From NCBI GenBank assembly GCA_020852275.1, contig JADZBE010000043.1, positions 1 through 60,193 on the forward strand: 60,193 bases of DNA, in the 5' to 3' direction. The notes under the pieces are model-generated. The model ran no database searches and had not been told where the DNA came from. It saw only the letters and a program-made list of their open reading frames with translations. Every line of letters begins with the position of its first letter. Position 1 is the first letter of the stretch. Source of the DNA: Phycisphaerales bacterium (GTDB lineage: Bacteria; Planctomycetota; Phycisphaerae; UBA1845). The position numbers and the translations under genes were made by a program. Of this stretch, positions 42,570 to 51,792 are shown in pieces.

Positions 42570-42621
42570 AAAAAAAAAAAACCGCCCGCCGGGAGGCCGC
42601 AGGCGGCGCACCGGCGGGCGG
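42570..42621 (-). terminator. Intrinsic terminator of sppA
   Basis: On the minus strand CCGCCCGCCGG pairs perfectly (11 bp) with CCGGCGGGCGG across an 18-nt loop, followed by twelve U. It starts about 38 nt after the sppA stop codon. Confidence 0.92.
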
Positions 42622-42658
42622 ATTGGATCCTAACCCCAGCAGCAACAACCCATTAAGT

Positions 42659-44476
42659 TCAGCGGACGACCCACTCCGACGGCATCATCATGATGACCTT
42701 CTCGTCATTCACTAGTTGGAGCCGCTTGAAGGCGGTCATCAGCGCCGCTGCCCGCTGCGGATCGAGGGTCTTCACCACCGGCAGAATCTCCGAGAGAAGC
42801 GGCGATCCCGTCGAAAACAGGCCAGTCGCCACGGAACTCTGTGCGTGGCCCTCATCCTCCAAGCCGAACAACATCTTGAAAATGTTCGGCTGCTCCGGCA
42901 GAACGCGAAGCTCGAAGTCCGACACGTTGGCCTTTTCCGACGCGTACTTCACCGCGTCCGAAAGCCCCCCGATCTTGTCGATCAGACCCAGCGCCAGCGC
43001 CTGCGAGCCGGTGAACACGCGGCCGCCGGCCATCTCGTCGATCGGCTTGGTCAGCTTCTTGCCGCGGAACTCGGTGACGTGGCTCTTGAACACGCCGTAG
43101 ATGGTGTTCATGTATTGCGTCATCTTCGCGCGCTCGGCGTCGCTCCACGGCGCTTCCGAACTCATCATGCCCGCCATCTTGCCGCGCTGGTACGAGTGCC
43201 AGTTGATGCCCAGCTTGTTCCAGCCGCCGGTGGTGACCATCTTGCCGCCGATGACGCCGATGGACGCGGTAATCGTTGTCGCGTCGGCGAAGATCATCTC
43301 GCCCGAGCACGCCACGTAGTATCCGCCGCTGCCCGCCACGTTCCCCATCGACACGATCACCGGCTTTTTCTTCTGCACGCGCCGCACCGCGTCCAGGATG
43401 ATCTCGCTCGCCAGCGCCGACCCGCCCGGCGAGTCCACGCGCAGCACCACCGCCTTGACGTTGTCGTCCTCGCCGGCCTTGTCGAGCGCCTTGCGGATCG
43501 TCGTGGAAAACGCGCCGGAGCTTCCGCCGAACGGGCTGAACTGCGCCTCGCCGGTCTCGATCGCGCCTTCGACGTACACGATGGCAATGGCCGGCTTGTT
43601 GCCGTGCTTCGGCGTTTCCGTCAGCATCTCGAAGATTTTCGAGAACATCGTGAACGGATCGGAGGGCATCTCCGACGCCAGGTCGCGCTCGCCGTAATCC
43701 CGCTGGAACTTCACGTCCGCGCCGTACTTGCTCTTGAGCCGGGCGATGAAATCCTGCCGATGCTCGACCGCTTCGATCAGCCCTGCTTTCAGCGCGTCTT
43801 CCGCCGAATACGGTCCGCCGTCGATGGCGGCCTTGACCTTGTCCGCCGACAGTCCGCGACCCTCGGCGATCATGGCGACGATGCCCTCGTAGATGCCGTC
43901 GAAGAGCCAGTTCTCCATTTTCTCCGCGGACTCGGACGGACCGGTGCGCATGAAGATCTCGCCGGCGCTCTTGAAGTCGCCGCACTGGAGGAAGTCCGGC
44001 ACGACGCCGAGCTTGTCCAGCATTCCGCGCAGGTACGGCGCTTCGCCGTGCAATCCCGTCAGCCACAAATCTCCCGTGGGGGTCAGCGAGATGTGCGACG
44101 CCGACGTCGCCAGCGCGTACGTGCCCGTGCTCAGCGAGTCCGCGTGAACGTACACGGGCTTGTCCACCGCCTGAAACTTGCGCACGGCCTGGCGAAGCTC
44201 CTCGAGCTGGGCCGTGCCCAGCGCGGCGTTCTCCACGTCGAGGATGACTGCGACGACGTTGTTGTCCTCGCGCGCCGCCCGCAGCCGCGCCAGCATGTCC
44301 TTGAACGCCACCGGCATTTCCGACGCGAAGAGCGGCGGCATGTCCTGCGGCGTCTCGGCCATCGGTCCGGAGAAATCAAAATGCGCGACGACTCCGGCCT
44401 GCGCTGTTCCCGTCAATGTCGCCACACACGCCAGCCCCGCGGCCAGCACCCATCTCGTACGCTCAAGCCTGTTCAT
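42659..44476 (-). CDS. sppA: Signal peptide peptidase SppA, S49 family
   Basis: A 605-residue exported S49 peptidase of the long (67-kDa type) form with two homologous halves. A signal peptide or anchor (WVLAAGLACVATLTGTAQAG) is followed by the first half with the catalytic Lys in FLQCGDFKSAGEIFMRTGPS, and a second half with AIAIVYVEGAIETGEAQFSP and VLRVDSPGGSALASEIILDA. The catalytic Ser is in IVSMGNVAGSGGYYVACSGE, followed by TITASIGVIGGKMVTTGGWN. It degrades cleaved signal peptides in or near the membrane. ATG 44476 begins the signal sequence and has GGGAGA upstream; the longer frame from 44557 is rejected. A strong terminator follows the gene. Confidence 0.92.
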   Translation of the reverse strand: MNRLERTRWVLAAGLACVATLTGTAQAGVVAHFDFSGPMAETPQDMPPLFASEMPVAFKDMLARLRAAREDNNVVAVILDVENAALGTAQLEELRQAVRKFQAVDKPVYVHADSLSTGTYALATSASHISLTPTGDLWLTGLHGEAPYLRGMLDKLGVVPDFLQCGDFKSAGEIFMRTGPSESAEKMENWLFDGIYEGIVAMIAEGRGLSADKVKAAIDGGPYSAEDALKAGLIEAVEHRQDFIARLKSKYGADVKFQRDYGERDLASEMPSDPFTMFSKIFEMLTETPKHGNKPAIAIVYVEGAIETGEAQFSPFGGSSGAFSTTIRKALDKAGEDDNVKAVVLRVDSPGGSALASEIILDAVRRVQKKKPVIVSMGNVAGSGGYYVACSGEMIFADATTITASIGVIGGKMVTTGGWNKLGINWHSYQRGKMAGMMSSEAPWSDAERAKMTQYMNTIYGVFKSHVTEFRGKKLTKPIDEMAGGRVFTGSQALALGLIDKIGGLSDAVKYASEKANVSDFELRVLPEQPNIFKMLFGLEDEGHAQSSVATGLFSTGSPLLSEILPVVKTLDPQRAAALMTAFKRLQLVNDEKVIMMMPSEWVVR

Positions 44477-45004
44477 AGCCCACATCTCCCACACACACAG
44501 GATTGCACCACAAGCCCACACGATCCGGTTGAGACGGGGGCGTTTGAAACCGGACACCGCCCAGCGCTCGCACGCAAGCTTGCGCCGCCTCGAACGGGCG
44601 AGCGAACCCTCGCCCGCTCCCTCGCCTTCATCTTATTCGGCGGGGGCGATCCATTGCAGGTGCGAAACCTCGACGCCACAAGAACATACACGTGCACCTT
44701 GGGCTGCCCGGTCCGCAAGGGGCAGGATCCTACAGAAATTGACACTCAGGGTCTGTGTGGCGCTGCGCGAGTGAGGCAGGGCACCACGCCCGAAGGTGGT
44801 TCCTGCGCGCTTGAGGCCGGGGACGGTTGGCGCGTGGGTCTGCTGCGCTCCGTGGACCGTGGCTGGCGGTGTCAGATCTTGGAGGTGAATGCTCGCGTTG
44901 TCAGGCGCGAGCACCTGTCGCTGCCGCCGACGCGCTGTCGGCCGGGCGGTTCTCGCAGCGCGCAGGTCGGTCACGCAAGTCGATCGCTCTCCGACGCCTG
45001 CGGC
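44477..45004. other. Intergenic region, no gene supported
   Basis: About 530 bp upstream of sppA and downstream of the beta-helix gene. The ORFs on either strand look like random GC-rich frames. It should contain the sppA promoter; no consensus pair stands out. Confidence 0.5.
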
Positions 45005-47497
45005 TCACCAAGGTCGCGCGTGGAAGCCCACGTCCACTCGACCGAGATCCTCCTGGCCGTCGGTGCGCGTCGTGGTTCGCTTCAATTCGGGGAAGCTGCC
45101 GGCATCCTCGCTGCCGGCGTCGACGCACGGGCTGTCGGCGTCTTGACCCGCGGCGATCTGGCTGAGGTAGTAGTCGCTGCCCAGCCCCGCGACAAAGAGC
45201 GGGTCGAGATCAAAATTGCCCGTGCCCGCAAAGCCGCCCATCACGTCGCAGAAGGTCAGGTCGGGCGCGCCGAAAACTTGCTCTCCGTTCCCCGAGGCCG
45301 CGTCGTTGTTCCAGAAGATGCAATCCAAGCCCGCGCCTGATGAGAGCACCATCCCGCCGCCGTCGCCGCCGTCGAAGGCATTGCCCGCGTCGCCCGCCGC
45401 GTTGTCCGCGAGCGTGCAGAACTGAATCGTGCTGCCCGCAGGCAGGTGAAGTCCGCCGCCGTCGCCGTCTCGACCTTCATCAACAGGTCCGCTTCCCAGG
45501 CCCGAACGATTTCCGGCGATCAGGCAGTTAAATAAGGTCGAGGCGCTTCCGGCGTACAGGGCACCGCCGTGCCCGCCGCGCGCGCCGGTTCCTTCCTGCT
45601 GCCAGAGGGGTTCGCCGCCGTCTCCGGCCAGATTGTCTGCGAGAATGCACTCCCTTGCCTCCACTGCGCCAACGACGTAAACCGCGCCGCCGTCGCCTCC
45701 ATCTCCCATGTGCCCACGCATCCAATTGTCGTGCATGCCGCCGCCGGGCCCCGCGAGATTCTCAAAGAAGCTGCAGGCGTCTAGGGTCGCGTCGCCGGCG
45801 CTGCAAAGTCCTCCGCCGAGACCGCCCTGACCTCCGTCGTCGTCCTTGGCGAGTCCTCCCAGCCCGGCACGGTTTGCGTAGAAAAGGCAATGGAACATCG
45901 TCGCGCCGCCCCCGGCAAAGACGCCGCCGCCCCGACCGCCGTTTCCGGACCTGTCGTGCCTGGAAGTTCCGCCGTCGCCGGCGAAGTTTTCGAAGAAGAA
46001 GCAGGACCGGAGAGAAACCCGACCCAGCGCACACAGTGCTCCGCCGTCTCCGCCGTTGTAGGTCCCCACCAGCGGCATGCCGGCTTCCGTTGCCTGATTA
46101 CGACGCACGTCGCACTTCTTGAGCGTCGCATTGCCTTCGACCCACAGCCCGCCGCCGCTGCCGCCGTCGCCATACACTTCGTAATTATCTCCGCGCAGAC
46201 CCGCGCGGTTGTCGTTGAGGGTGCTGCGCCGCGCATTCAGATCGGCCCCAACGACATGGACCGCTCCTCCGCTGCCGCCCGTTCGCGAGTACCAGCCCCA
46301 ACCGTCCAAACCCCCGCTGTCGCCCGCGTGATTGGTGAGCAGCTCACAGCTCTTGAGCTGGACCGCGGTCCCCACCGAGCTGATCGCGCCGCCGTCGCCA
46401 CCCTTGCCCGCACTATCCGCATCGCCCCCCTCGCCCGCGCGATTATCCTCGAGCCGCGAGCGAATCACGACGAGCGTCCCCGTGGACGACGCCTGGATCG
46501 CGCCGCCGGATCCTCCCGTTCCCCCGTAGCCCTCGACGGCAGCATCCCGCCCGTCTCCGGCATGATTGCCGATGAAAGCCGACGATCGAACTTTGACGCG
46601 ACCCGCATCCACGATGCTGATGGCGCCGCCGTGACCTCCGGCGTTGCGGTTCTGGTAATTGTCGCCGTACCCGCCGCCGCCGCCCGCGCCGGCGGCGTTG
46701 CCCTCGAACCTCGTGGACTTCACCACAAAGCTGGAAGCATCAATGTGCAGCGCGCCGCCGCATCCGCCGTCGCCGTGGCTGCCATCGTCGAGGTCCATGC
46801 CGCTCGCGCCGGCCTCGTTCCCCATGAACTTGCAATCCCGCACCACGATCTCGCCGCCTTGCGCCGCCAATCCACCGCCGTGTCCGCCGCGCTGCGGGAT
46901 CAGCGAGGAATTCGCAACGTTGCCTCCGGCGCCGGCGACGTTGGCGCGTACTTGGCAGTCTTCAACAATAACAGACGCGTTGAGGCCGAAGATGCCGCCG
47001 CCGTCGCCACCTGGCGTCGGCACATTGCCGGATTCTCCGTCCGCCGTGAGGCATGATTCGATGATGCAACCCAGCAGCTTCACTGAAGAGTCGGCCACGT
47101 ACACCCCGCCGCCGTGGGGCCCTCCGGTTGCAGAGCCGGCGGCGAAGCCATTGCGGATGGTCAGGGTCTCAATCCGCAGCGCCGCAGGCTCGCCGCTGGT
47201 GATCTGGAAGCCGCGCGCCGTGCCCTGCGCATCGATGATACATGTCTCCGCGCCGCCGTCGCCGCGAATGACGATGCCCTTGCCGCGCGGGTCCAGATCG
47301 ACGTTGCCCGCGCCGCTGTAAACGCCCGGCCAGATCAGCACTTCGTCGCCATCCACGGCGAGGTCGATCCCCGCCTGAATCGTCGGGGCATCGCGGGGTA
47401 CAACGATGGTGTCGGCCACGGCAAGTGGGGCAAGGCACGCCAGCGCCGCGAGATCCGCGCAGGTCCACAGGGTAAGCAGATTTCCCCTCGCGTTCAT
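45005..47497 (-). CDS. Large secreted right-handed beta-helix protein
   Basis: An 830-residue exported protein. After the signal peptide (LAALACLAPLAVADT) comes a parallel beta-helix: TIVVPRDAPTIQAGIDLAVD (the usual start of such helices, as in pectate lyase-like folds), then about ten repeats of roughly 65-70 residues. Each repeat contains GGxGGAIxxxG, a short strand and FxxNxAGxGG, as in GNGGRGGGVFAGGGATMFHC. This repeat pattern resembles chlamydial polymorphic outer-membrane proteins, but no autotransporter barrel is visible. Probably a surface or extracellular protein, adhesive or carbohydrate-acting. Start ATG 47497 has AAGGAGG 6 nt upstream. The last residues give no sorting signal that I recognise. 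Confidence 0.8.
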   Translation of the reverse strand: MNARGNLLTLWTCADLAALACLAPLAVADTIVVPRDAPTIQAGIDLAVDGDEVLIWPGVYSGAGNVDLDPRGKGIVIRGDGGAETCIIDAQGTARGFQITSGEPAALRIETLTIRNGFAAGSATGGPHGGGVYVADSSVKLLGCIIESCLTADGESGNVPTPGGDGGGIFGLNASVIVEDCQVRANVAGAGGNVANSSLIPQRGGHGGGLAAQGGEIVVRDCKFMGNEAGASGMDLDDGSHGDGGCGGALHIDASSFVVKSTRFEGNAAGAGGGGGYGDNYQNRNAGGHGGAISIVDAGRVKVRSSAFIGNHAGDGRDAAVEGYGGTGGSGGAIQASSTGTLVVIRSRLEDNRAGEGGDADSAGKGGDGGAISSVGTAVQLKSCELLTNHAGDSGGLDGWGWYSRTGGSGGAVHVVGADLNARRSTLNDNRAGLRGDNYEVYGDGGSGGGLWVEGNATLKKCDVRRNQATEAGMPLVGTYNGGDGGALCALGRVSLRSCFFFENFAGDGGTSRHDRSGNGGRGGGVFAGGGATMFHCLFYANRAGLGGLAKDDDGGQGGLGGGLCSAGDATLDACSFFENLAGPGGGMHDNWMRGHMGDGGDGGAVYVVGAVEARECILADNLAGDGGEPLWQQEGTGARGGHGGALYAGSASTLFNCLIAGNRSGLGSGPVDEGRDGDGGGLHLPAGSTIQFCTLADNAAGDAGNAFDGGDGGGMVLSSGAGLDCIFWNNDAASGNGEQVFGAPDLTFCDVMGGFAGTGNFDLDPLFVAGLGSDYYLSQIAAGQDADSPCVDAGSEDAGSFPELKRTTTRTDGQEDLGRVDVGFHARPW

Positions 47498-48097
47498 GGT
47501 GATCCTCCTTCGCAAGTTGAGGCAATGGGCGGGCGGTGCCACGAAGCGCCGCCGGGGTCGGGCTTATGGGGTTCGGGCGTCCTGCCGAGGTCCCCCTTGG
47601 AAGCCCTCACGCCTGCCAACGCCATCAGAATCCCCAGCATATCGAGCTCGCCTGGCGAATGCCAATCGAGTGGGTTTCCGCAGGTGGAGGGCATGCCCGA
47701 GACAATGGGCATGCCTCTGCGCCCTCGCTTGCGCTTCGGGTTCTGAACCCGTGGCGCCAGCAAGGGAACCTCATCCGAACCCGTGGCGCAAGCGAGGGGG
47801 CGTCCGTACCCGCACGGTCGCGGTTCATGACCCGCAAGAACTGCGCCTGCCGCTCGCCTCCCGCAAACTTCCGCCGCGGCTCGACCCTTCCGATAAACGC
47901 CGTACGGGCCGCGCGCGTGAACCATCCACGCTCCGCGCCATCCATGGGAGCCGCAGCTTATGAGAACCGCGCATCAGGAAGAAACAAGGCTCGATCCGAC
48001 GCCTGTTCTCGATTGCAGGCCCGCTCTCGATAACGCGCCCGCTCTCGATTCCGCATCGTCTGCAACCCTGCTCGCGTCGCCCGAATCAGGTGAAGAA
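47498..48097. other. Intergenic region with two inverted repeats
   Basis: About 600 bp between divergent genes. There is a hairpin GCATGCCC-N8-GGGCATGC near 47692-47711, and a 13-bp inverted repeat CCCTCGCTTGCGC (47722-47734) / GCGCAAGCGAGGG (47786-47798). A related GCCCTCGCTCTCGCT sequence lies near 42245. Near 47995-48050 a CCCGCTCTCGAT element is repeated three times. No gene is supported. Confidence 0.6.
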
Positions 48098-49780
48098 ATG
48101 GACATCCTGCTGATTAACCCCCCGTGGATCAGCAAGGACCAGAACATCTGGCACGGCATCAAGGGCGCCATGCCTCCGCTGGGGCTCCTGAGCATCGCCG
48201 CCTACGCCGAGCGCGAGGGCTTCCACGTGCGCATCCTCGACCTCCACGTCGAGCGCTGGGGCATCGAGGAATTCCGCTCATGGCTCGCCACGGTGCGCCC
48301 CCGATGCGTGGGGCTGACCTTCATGACCGCCACGGCCATCGCCGCCAACCGCGCGGCCGTGGTCGTCAAGGAAGTGCATCCCGACTGCCTCGTCATCGCG
48401 GGCGGCGTCCATGCGGAGGCGATGCCGACGGAGTGCCTGAAGAACCCCGCGATCGACCTGGTGGTGCGCGGCGACGGGGAGATCACGCTGACGCGCATTC
48501 TGCGCGGCGAGCCGTGGGAGTCGATCAAAGGGCTGAGCTTCCGCCGTCCGCAGCCCGGCGGCGGATTCCGCGCGGTGCACAACCCGCCGGCGGACGTGAT
48601 CGAAGACCTCGACACGCTGCCCATGCCCGCCTACCACCTCGTGCCCATGCACCGCTACTTCCCGTCGCTCGGCGCGTACAAGCGCCTCCCCGCCATCAAC
48701 ATGCTGATGACCCGCGGCTGCCCGGGGAAGTGCACCTTCTGCAACAGCGCGGAAACGAAGCTGCGGACGCGATCGGCCGCCCGCGTCGTCGAGGAGATCG
48801 AGCACCTGCGTCGCACCTACGGCATCCGCGAAATCCAGTTCTACGACGACACGTTCACCGTATTCAAGCAGAACGTGATGACGTTCTGCCGGCTGATGAA
48901 GGAGAAGAAGCTTGGCGTCTCGTGGACCGCGTTCGTGCGCACCGATTGCTTCGCGGAAGACCTCGCGCGCGAGATGGAGGAGGCCGGCTGCCACCAGGTG
49001 ATGTTCGGCGTGGAGAGCGGCGACGACGAGATTCTGCGCAACATCCGCAAGCCCATCGACCGGCGGAAGACGGAGTGGGCGGTGAAGATCGCCAAGCGGC
49101 TCGGGCTGGAGGTGCGCGCCACGTTCATGCTGGGCAACCCCGGCGAAACGGTGGACACCATGCGCCGCACGATCGACTACGCGGTCGAGCTGGACCCGGA
49201 CCTTGCCATCTTCAACATCACCACGCCGTACCCCGGCACGCAGATGTTCGAGTGGGCCAAGCGCCACGGGCTGCTGCTCACCGAGGACTGGGGCGATTAC
49301 GAACTCAGCGGCGCGATCATGCGCCTCCCGACCGTGTCGTATGAGGAAGTGGCCGAGTGGTACAAGAAAGCGTACGCCGCCTTTTACAACCGCCCGATCA
49401 TGTTCTGGCGACGGGCGATGAAGACGCGCAATGTCCACCACCTGCTCGATCACATCCACGCGTTCTTCTACATCATCCTCCGCCGCAACCTCGGCCGCCG
49501 CGCGTATGCCCGCCGCGAATGGATCGCCTCGGTCAAGGAGGATTTCTGGAAGGCGGACGTGACCGACCCGATCTTCGGGGACCGGCTCATCCGCACGAAC
49601 GAGATTCACAAGCTCCAACTGGGCGAGCCGCCTTCGGGAGGGACGAACTCGCGCGAGTCGAACGCGATCGAGCGGGATACGGTGCACCCGACGCGCTGCG
49701 GGACGACGCCCAGCGAGGGGGTCATCGAGGAACCCGGCGTTTTCGCACTTCCGGTGCTGGCCGGCGCAGCGGGGTCGTGA
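48098..49780 (+). CDS. B12-binding domain radical SAM protein
   Basis: A 560-residue cobalamin-dependent radical SAM enzyme. The N-terminal B12-binding domain is DILLINPPW, then KGAMPPLGLLSIAAYAEREG, IAGGVHAEAMPTECLKNP and DLVVRGDGEITLTRIL. It lacks an obvious DxHxxG, so cobalamin binding may be base-off or weak. The radical SAM core has the cluster motif in MTRGCPGKCTFCNSAETKLR (CxxxCxxC), QFYDDTFTVFKQNVMTFCRL and HQVMFGVESGDDEILRNIRK. Relatives act in hopanoid, lipid or secondary-metabolite C-methylation and similar reactions; substrate unknown. A C-terminal helical domain follows. The start is ATG 48098 (MDILLINPPW); the longer frame from 47960 is rejected because it crosses repeats. Confidence 0.88.
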   Translation: MDILLINPPWISKDQNIWHGIKGAMPPLGLLSIAAYAEREGFHVRILDLHVERWGIEEFRSWLATVRPRCVGLTFMTATAIAANRAAVVVKEVHPDCLVIAGGVHAEAMPTECLKNPAIDLVVRGDGEITLTRILRGEPWESIKGLSFRRPQPGGGFRAVHNPPADVIEDLDTLPMPAYHLVPMHRYFPSLGAYKRLPAINMLMTRGCPGKCTFCNSAETKLRTRSAARVVEEIEHLRRTYGIREIQFYDDTFTVFKQNVMTFCRLMKEKKLGVSWTAFVRTDCFAEDLAREMEEAGCHQVMFGVESGDDEILRNIRKPIDRRKTEWAVKIAKRLGLEVRATFMLGNPGETVDTMRRTIDYAVELDPDLAIFNITTPYPGTQMFEWAKRHGLLLTEDWGDYELSGAIMRLPTVSYEEVAEWYKKAYAAFYNRPIMFWRRAMKTRNVHHLLDHIHAFFYIILRRNLGRRAYARREWIASVKEDFWKADVTDPIFGDRLIRTNEIHKLQLGEPPSGGTNSRESNAIERDTVHPTRCGTTPSEGVIEEPGVFALPVLAGAAGS

Positions 49781-49807
49781 CCGCTGACAGAACGAGTCTG
49801 GGATGCG

Positions 49808-49960
49808 GGTCGAGCAGGCCTCTGACGCGAGTGGAGCAGGTCTCTGACACGGGTGGAGCAGGTCTCCGACACAGGTGGAGCAGGTCTCTGACACAGGTGG
49901 AGCAGGTCTCTGACACAGGTGGAGCAGGTCTCTGGTTTGCTACAGGTCCGGCAGGTCTGC
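49808..49960. repeat. 22-bp tandem repeat, six copies
   Basis: Unit GGTGGAGCAGGTCTCTGACA plus CA. Two adjacent copies are identical and the outer ones are diverged, ending in a CAGGTCTGCGACCTGCC hairpin. It follows the radical SAM stop codon. No spacers, so not CRISPR. Confidence 0.9.
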
Positions 49961-50144
49961 GACCTGCCGAATGAGGCAACAGCAAGGGCGCCTGCAACCT
50001 CAGCAGGGTCGTGCCTGACGCCGGCTCAGAGAGCCAGCAGACCCGTGGCTGCTCAGAGAGCAGCCCCACCGTGCAGCCTCACCTTCCAGCCCCACCGTGC
50101 AGCCCCATCGTGCAGCCCAGCCGGTCAATTCCACTTCACGCGGT

Positions 50145-51074
50145 TTACTGCCCTGCCTGGCCCGGACCCACAGCGCCTTCCATCCTCACCCGTACCCCGC
50201 ATTCCGGGCACACGCCGGAGACGTTGCCGGTGAGGTTGTACCCGCAGGTCAGGCAGGCCGGCGCGTCGTCCGGTCGATACCGTTCCCGCGCCACAAGCAC
50301 AAAAGCGGCGATCGTCTGCGCAAGATACAGCAGCGGCGCAAGCTCGAACGCCGCAACGTCGAACGGATCGAAGATGAATCCGTTGTAATAGGCAGGAACG
50401 GCGGGCAGGATCGAGCCGCCGATGATGCCGGTCGAAAGAATGACCAGCCATCTACGTGCCGCCCACGGCCGCTTTAGCACGGCGCATGCCGGCAACAACA
50501 GCGCAAGCGCCAACAGCGCCATCGGAATCGTTCGGTGGGACAGGTAGCCGTAGGAAAGCCGGCCAACCATGATGCATTCGGCTCCATCCGAGATGAAACC
50601 GACGGCGGCGTCGCCGGCATAACCGAAGAGCGTCACGGCGATGAACATGCGGAGCGGATAACGGAAGGCGTTCGCTCGCCCCGCAAACCACAGCCACGCG
50701 AATGGGAGGCTCAACTGGCCGAGGATGCCCAACGTTTCAGCGATTCGCAAATGGTTCCGCACGGCTCCCAACGACCACCAGACTCCTGCGTCGAGCAGGG
50801 CTTCCGCCATGCGGGCGAAGCAGTATGCCGTCAGGGAAGCCGACGCCCTACGGGGTTGACCGGCAACCCTCACGCCCAGGACCATCGCCAGGACGTTGAT
50901 GCCCTCGTGCACGGCCACGTAGGGCAGGGCGCACCCTGTCCAGTCGTCGGGAATCCCGCCATTGCGAATCGCGTTCGCAAGCGTCAGCCAGACGGGAGGT
51001 GTGTTTGAGAGAACCTGACAAGAAGTCAGCACCAGCCAATGCGCCGCGGTGGAGAAGAAGAAAAAAACGAGCAA
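50145..51074 (-). CDS. Multi-pass membrane protein with zinc-ribbon tail
   Basis: A 309-residue protein with seven or so membrane helices (LVFFFFSTAAHWLVLTSCQV, TIPMALLALALLLPACAVLK, LAPLLYLAQTIAAFVLVARE) and a cytosolic C-terminal ribbon CLTCGYNLTGNVSGVCPECG. I do not recognise the membrane part. The tail is a four-Cys zinc ribbon of a type repeatedly seen at protein ends in planctomycetes; its role is unknown. The start is probably TTG 51074. It follows the gene at 51124, which bears the same tail, by 49 bp, so the two are likely one operon. Confidence 0.75.
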   Translation of the reverse strand: MLVFFFFSTAAHWLVLTSCQVLSNTPPVWLTLANAIRNGGIPDDWTGCALPYVAVHEGINVLAMVLGVRVAGQPRRASASLTAYCFARMAEALLDAGVWWSLGAVRNHLRIAETLGILGQLSLPFAWLWFAGRANAFRYPLRMFIAVTLFGYAGDAAVGFISDGAECIMVGRLSYGYLSHRTIPMALLALALLLPACAVLKRPWAARRWLVILSTGIIGGSILPAVPAYYNGFIFDPFDVAAFELAPLLYLAQTIAAFVLVARERYRPDDAPACLTCGYNLTGNVSGVCPECGVRVRMEGAVGPGQAGQ

Positions 51075-51123
51075 CTGCTGCCAGACGATAGGCGCGGGAG
51101 CCGGAGCAGTGCCGGAGCGAAGG

Positions 51124-51636
51124 TTATTCTTTTGCGTCGTCGTTGCGCAACCTCGTGGCGGGCCGTCGGGGATCCGCGCTCGTCGGCCGGTCGTCGCTCA
51201 CCTCGACGCCACATTCCGGGCACCTCTCCGACACGTTTCCCGTCAGATCATACCCGCACGTCGCGCAGCACCCGGCGCGGAATCCGCGCCGCATTCGACG
51301 GATCATCACGATCGTCAGCAGCAATGACGCCAGCGCGAAGGGCCACAGAGGCAACCTCACTATCTGCGGAAAAAACCACCCGGCCATCGTGGCGGCCGCG
51401 CCGTCCACGATCAACCCGCTCGGGTACGTGGCGTTCCACCGCCAGATGCGCAGGTGGCCGAAAGCCGCCGCGACGGAAATCGTTCTCCCCTGCCAGCCGA
51501 TCATCAGCGCATGACTGACAAGCCAGGTGCAGCTCAGCGCGAGCGTGCTGAGTCCGCAGAGCGTAACCGCGAGGCGTCTCGCGCCGTGCCTGCGGCGCGG
51601 TGCAAACCCTGCTTCATGGCGGCTCGACTCAATCAC
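51124..51636 (-). CDS. Small membrane protein with zinc-ribbon tail
   Basis: A 170-residue protein with two to three membrane helices (LCGLSTLALSCTWLVSHALM, MAGWFFPQIVRLPLWPFALA) and the C-terminal ribbon CATCGYDLTGNVSERCPECG, then an acidic/Arg tail. Between the first two helices is a short extracytoplasmic loop (GRTISVAAAFGHLRIWRWNA), a pattern common in planctomycete small membrane proteins. Function unknown. It is upstream of 50145-51074 in the same direction and shares its ribbon, though the membrane parts are unlike each other. Confidence 0.75.
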   Translation of the reverse strand: MIESSRHEAGFAPRRRHGARRLAVTLCGLSTLALSCTWLVSHALMIGWQGRTISVAAAFGHLRIWRWNATYPSGLIVDGAAATMAGWFFPQIVRLPLWPFALASLLLTIVMIRRMRRGFRAGCCATCGYDLTGNVSERCPECGVEVSDDRPTSADPRRPATRLRNDDAKE

Positions 51637-51792
51637 GAGGAAAGAGTTTATCCGCAGAGGGCGCAGATTGCGCAGAAATCAGCGGACTCGAGGCGGAACG
51701 AGCGTGCGCGGGGGGTGACGGCGGTCGTGCCCGGTCTTGAGTTCCGCCATGGCTTGCCGGAGAAGGGCGCGCTCAAGACGAAAGTCAAATCT

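Noticed and set aside
49808..49960. Possible CRISPR array
   Set aside because: The 22-bp units are directly adjacent without spacers, and no cas gene is nearby.
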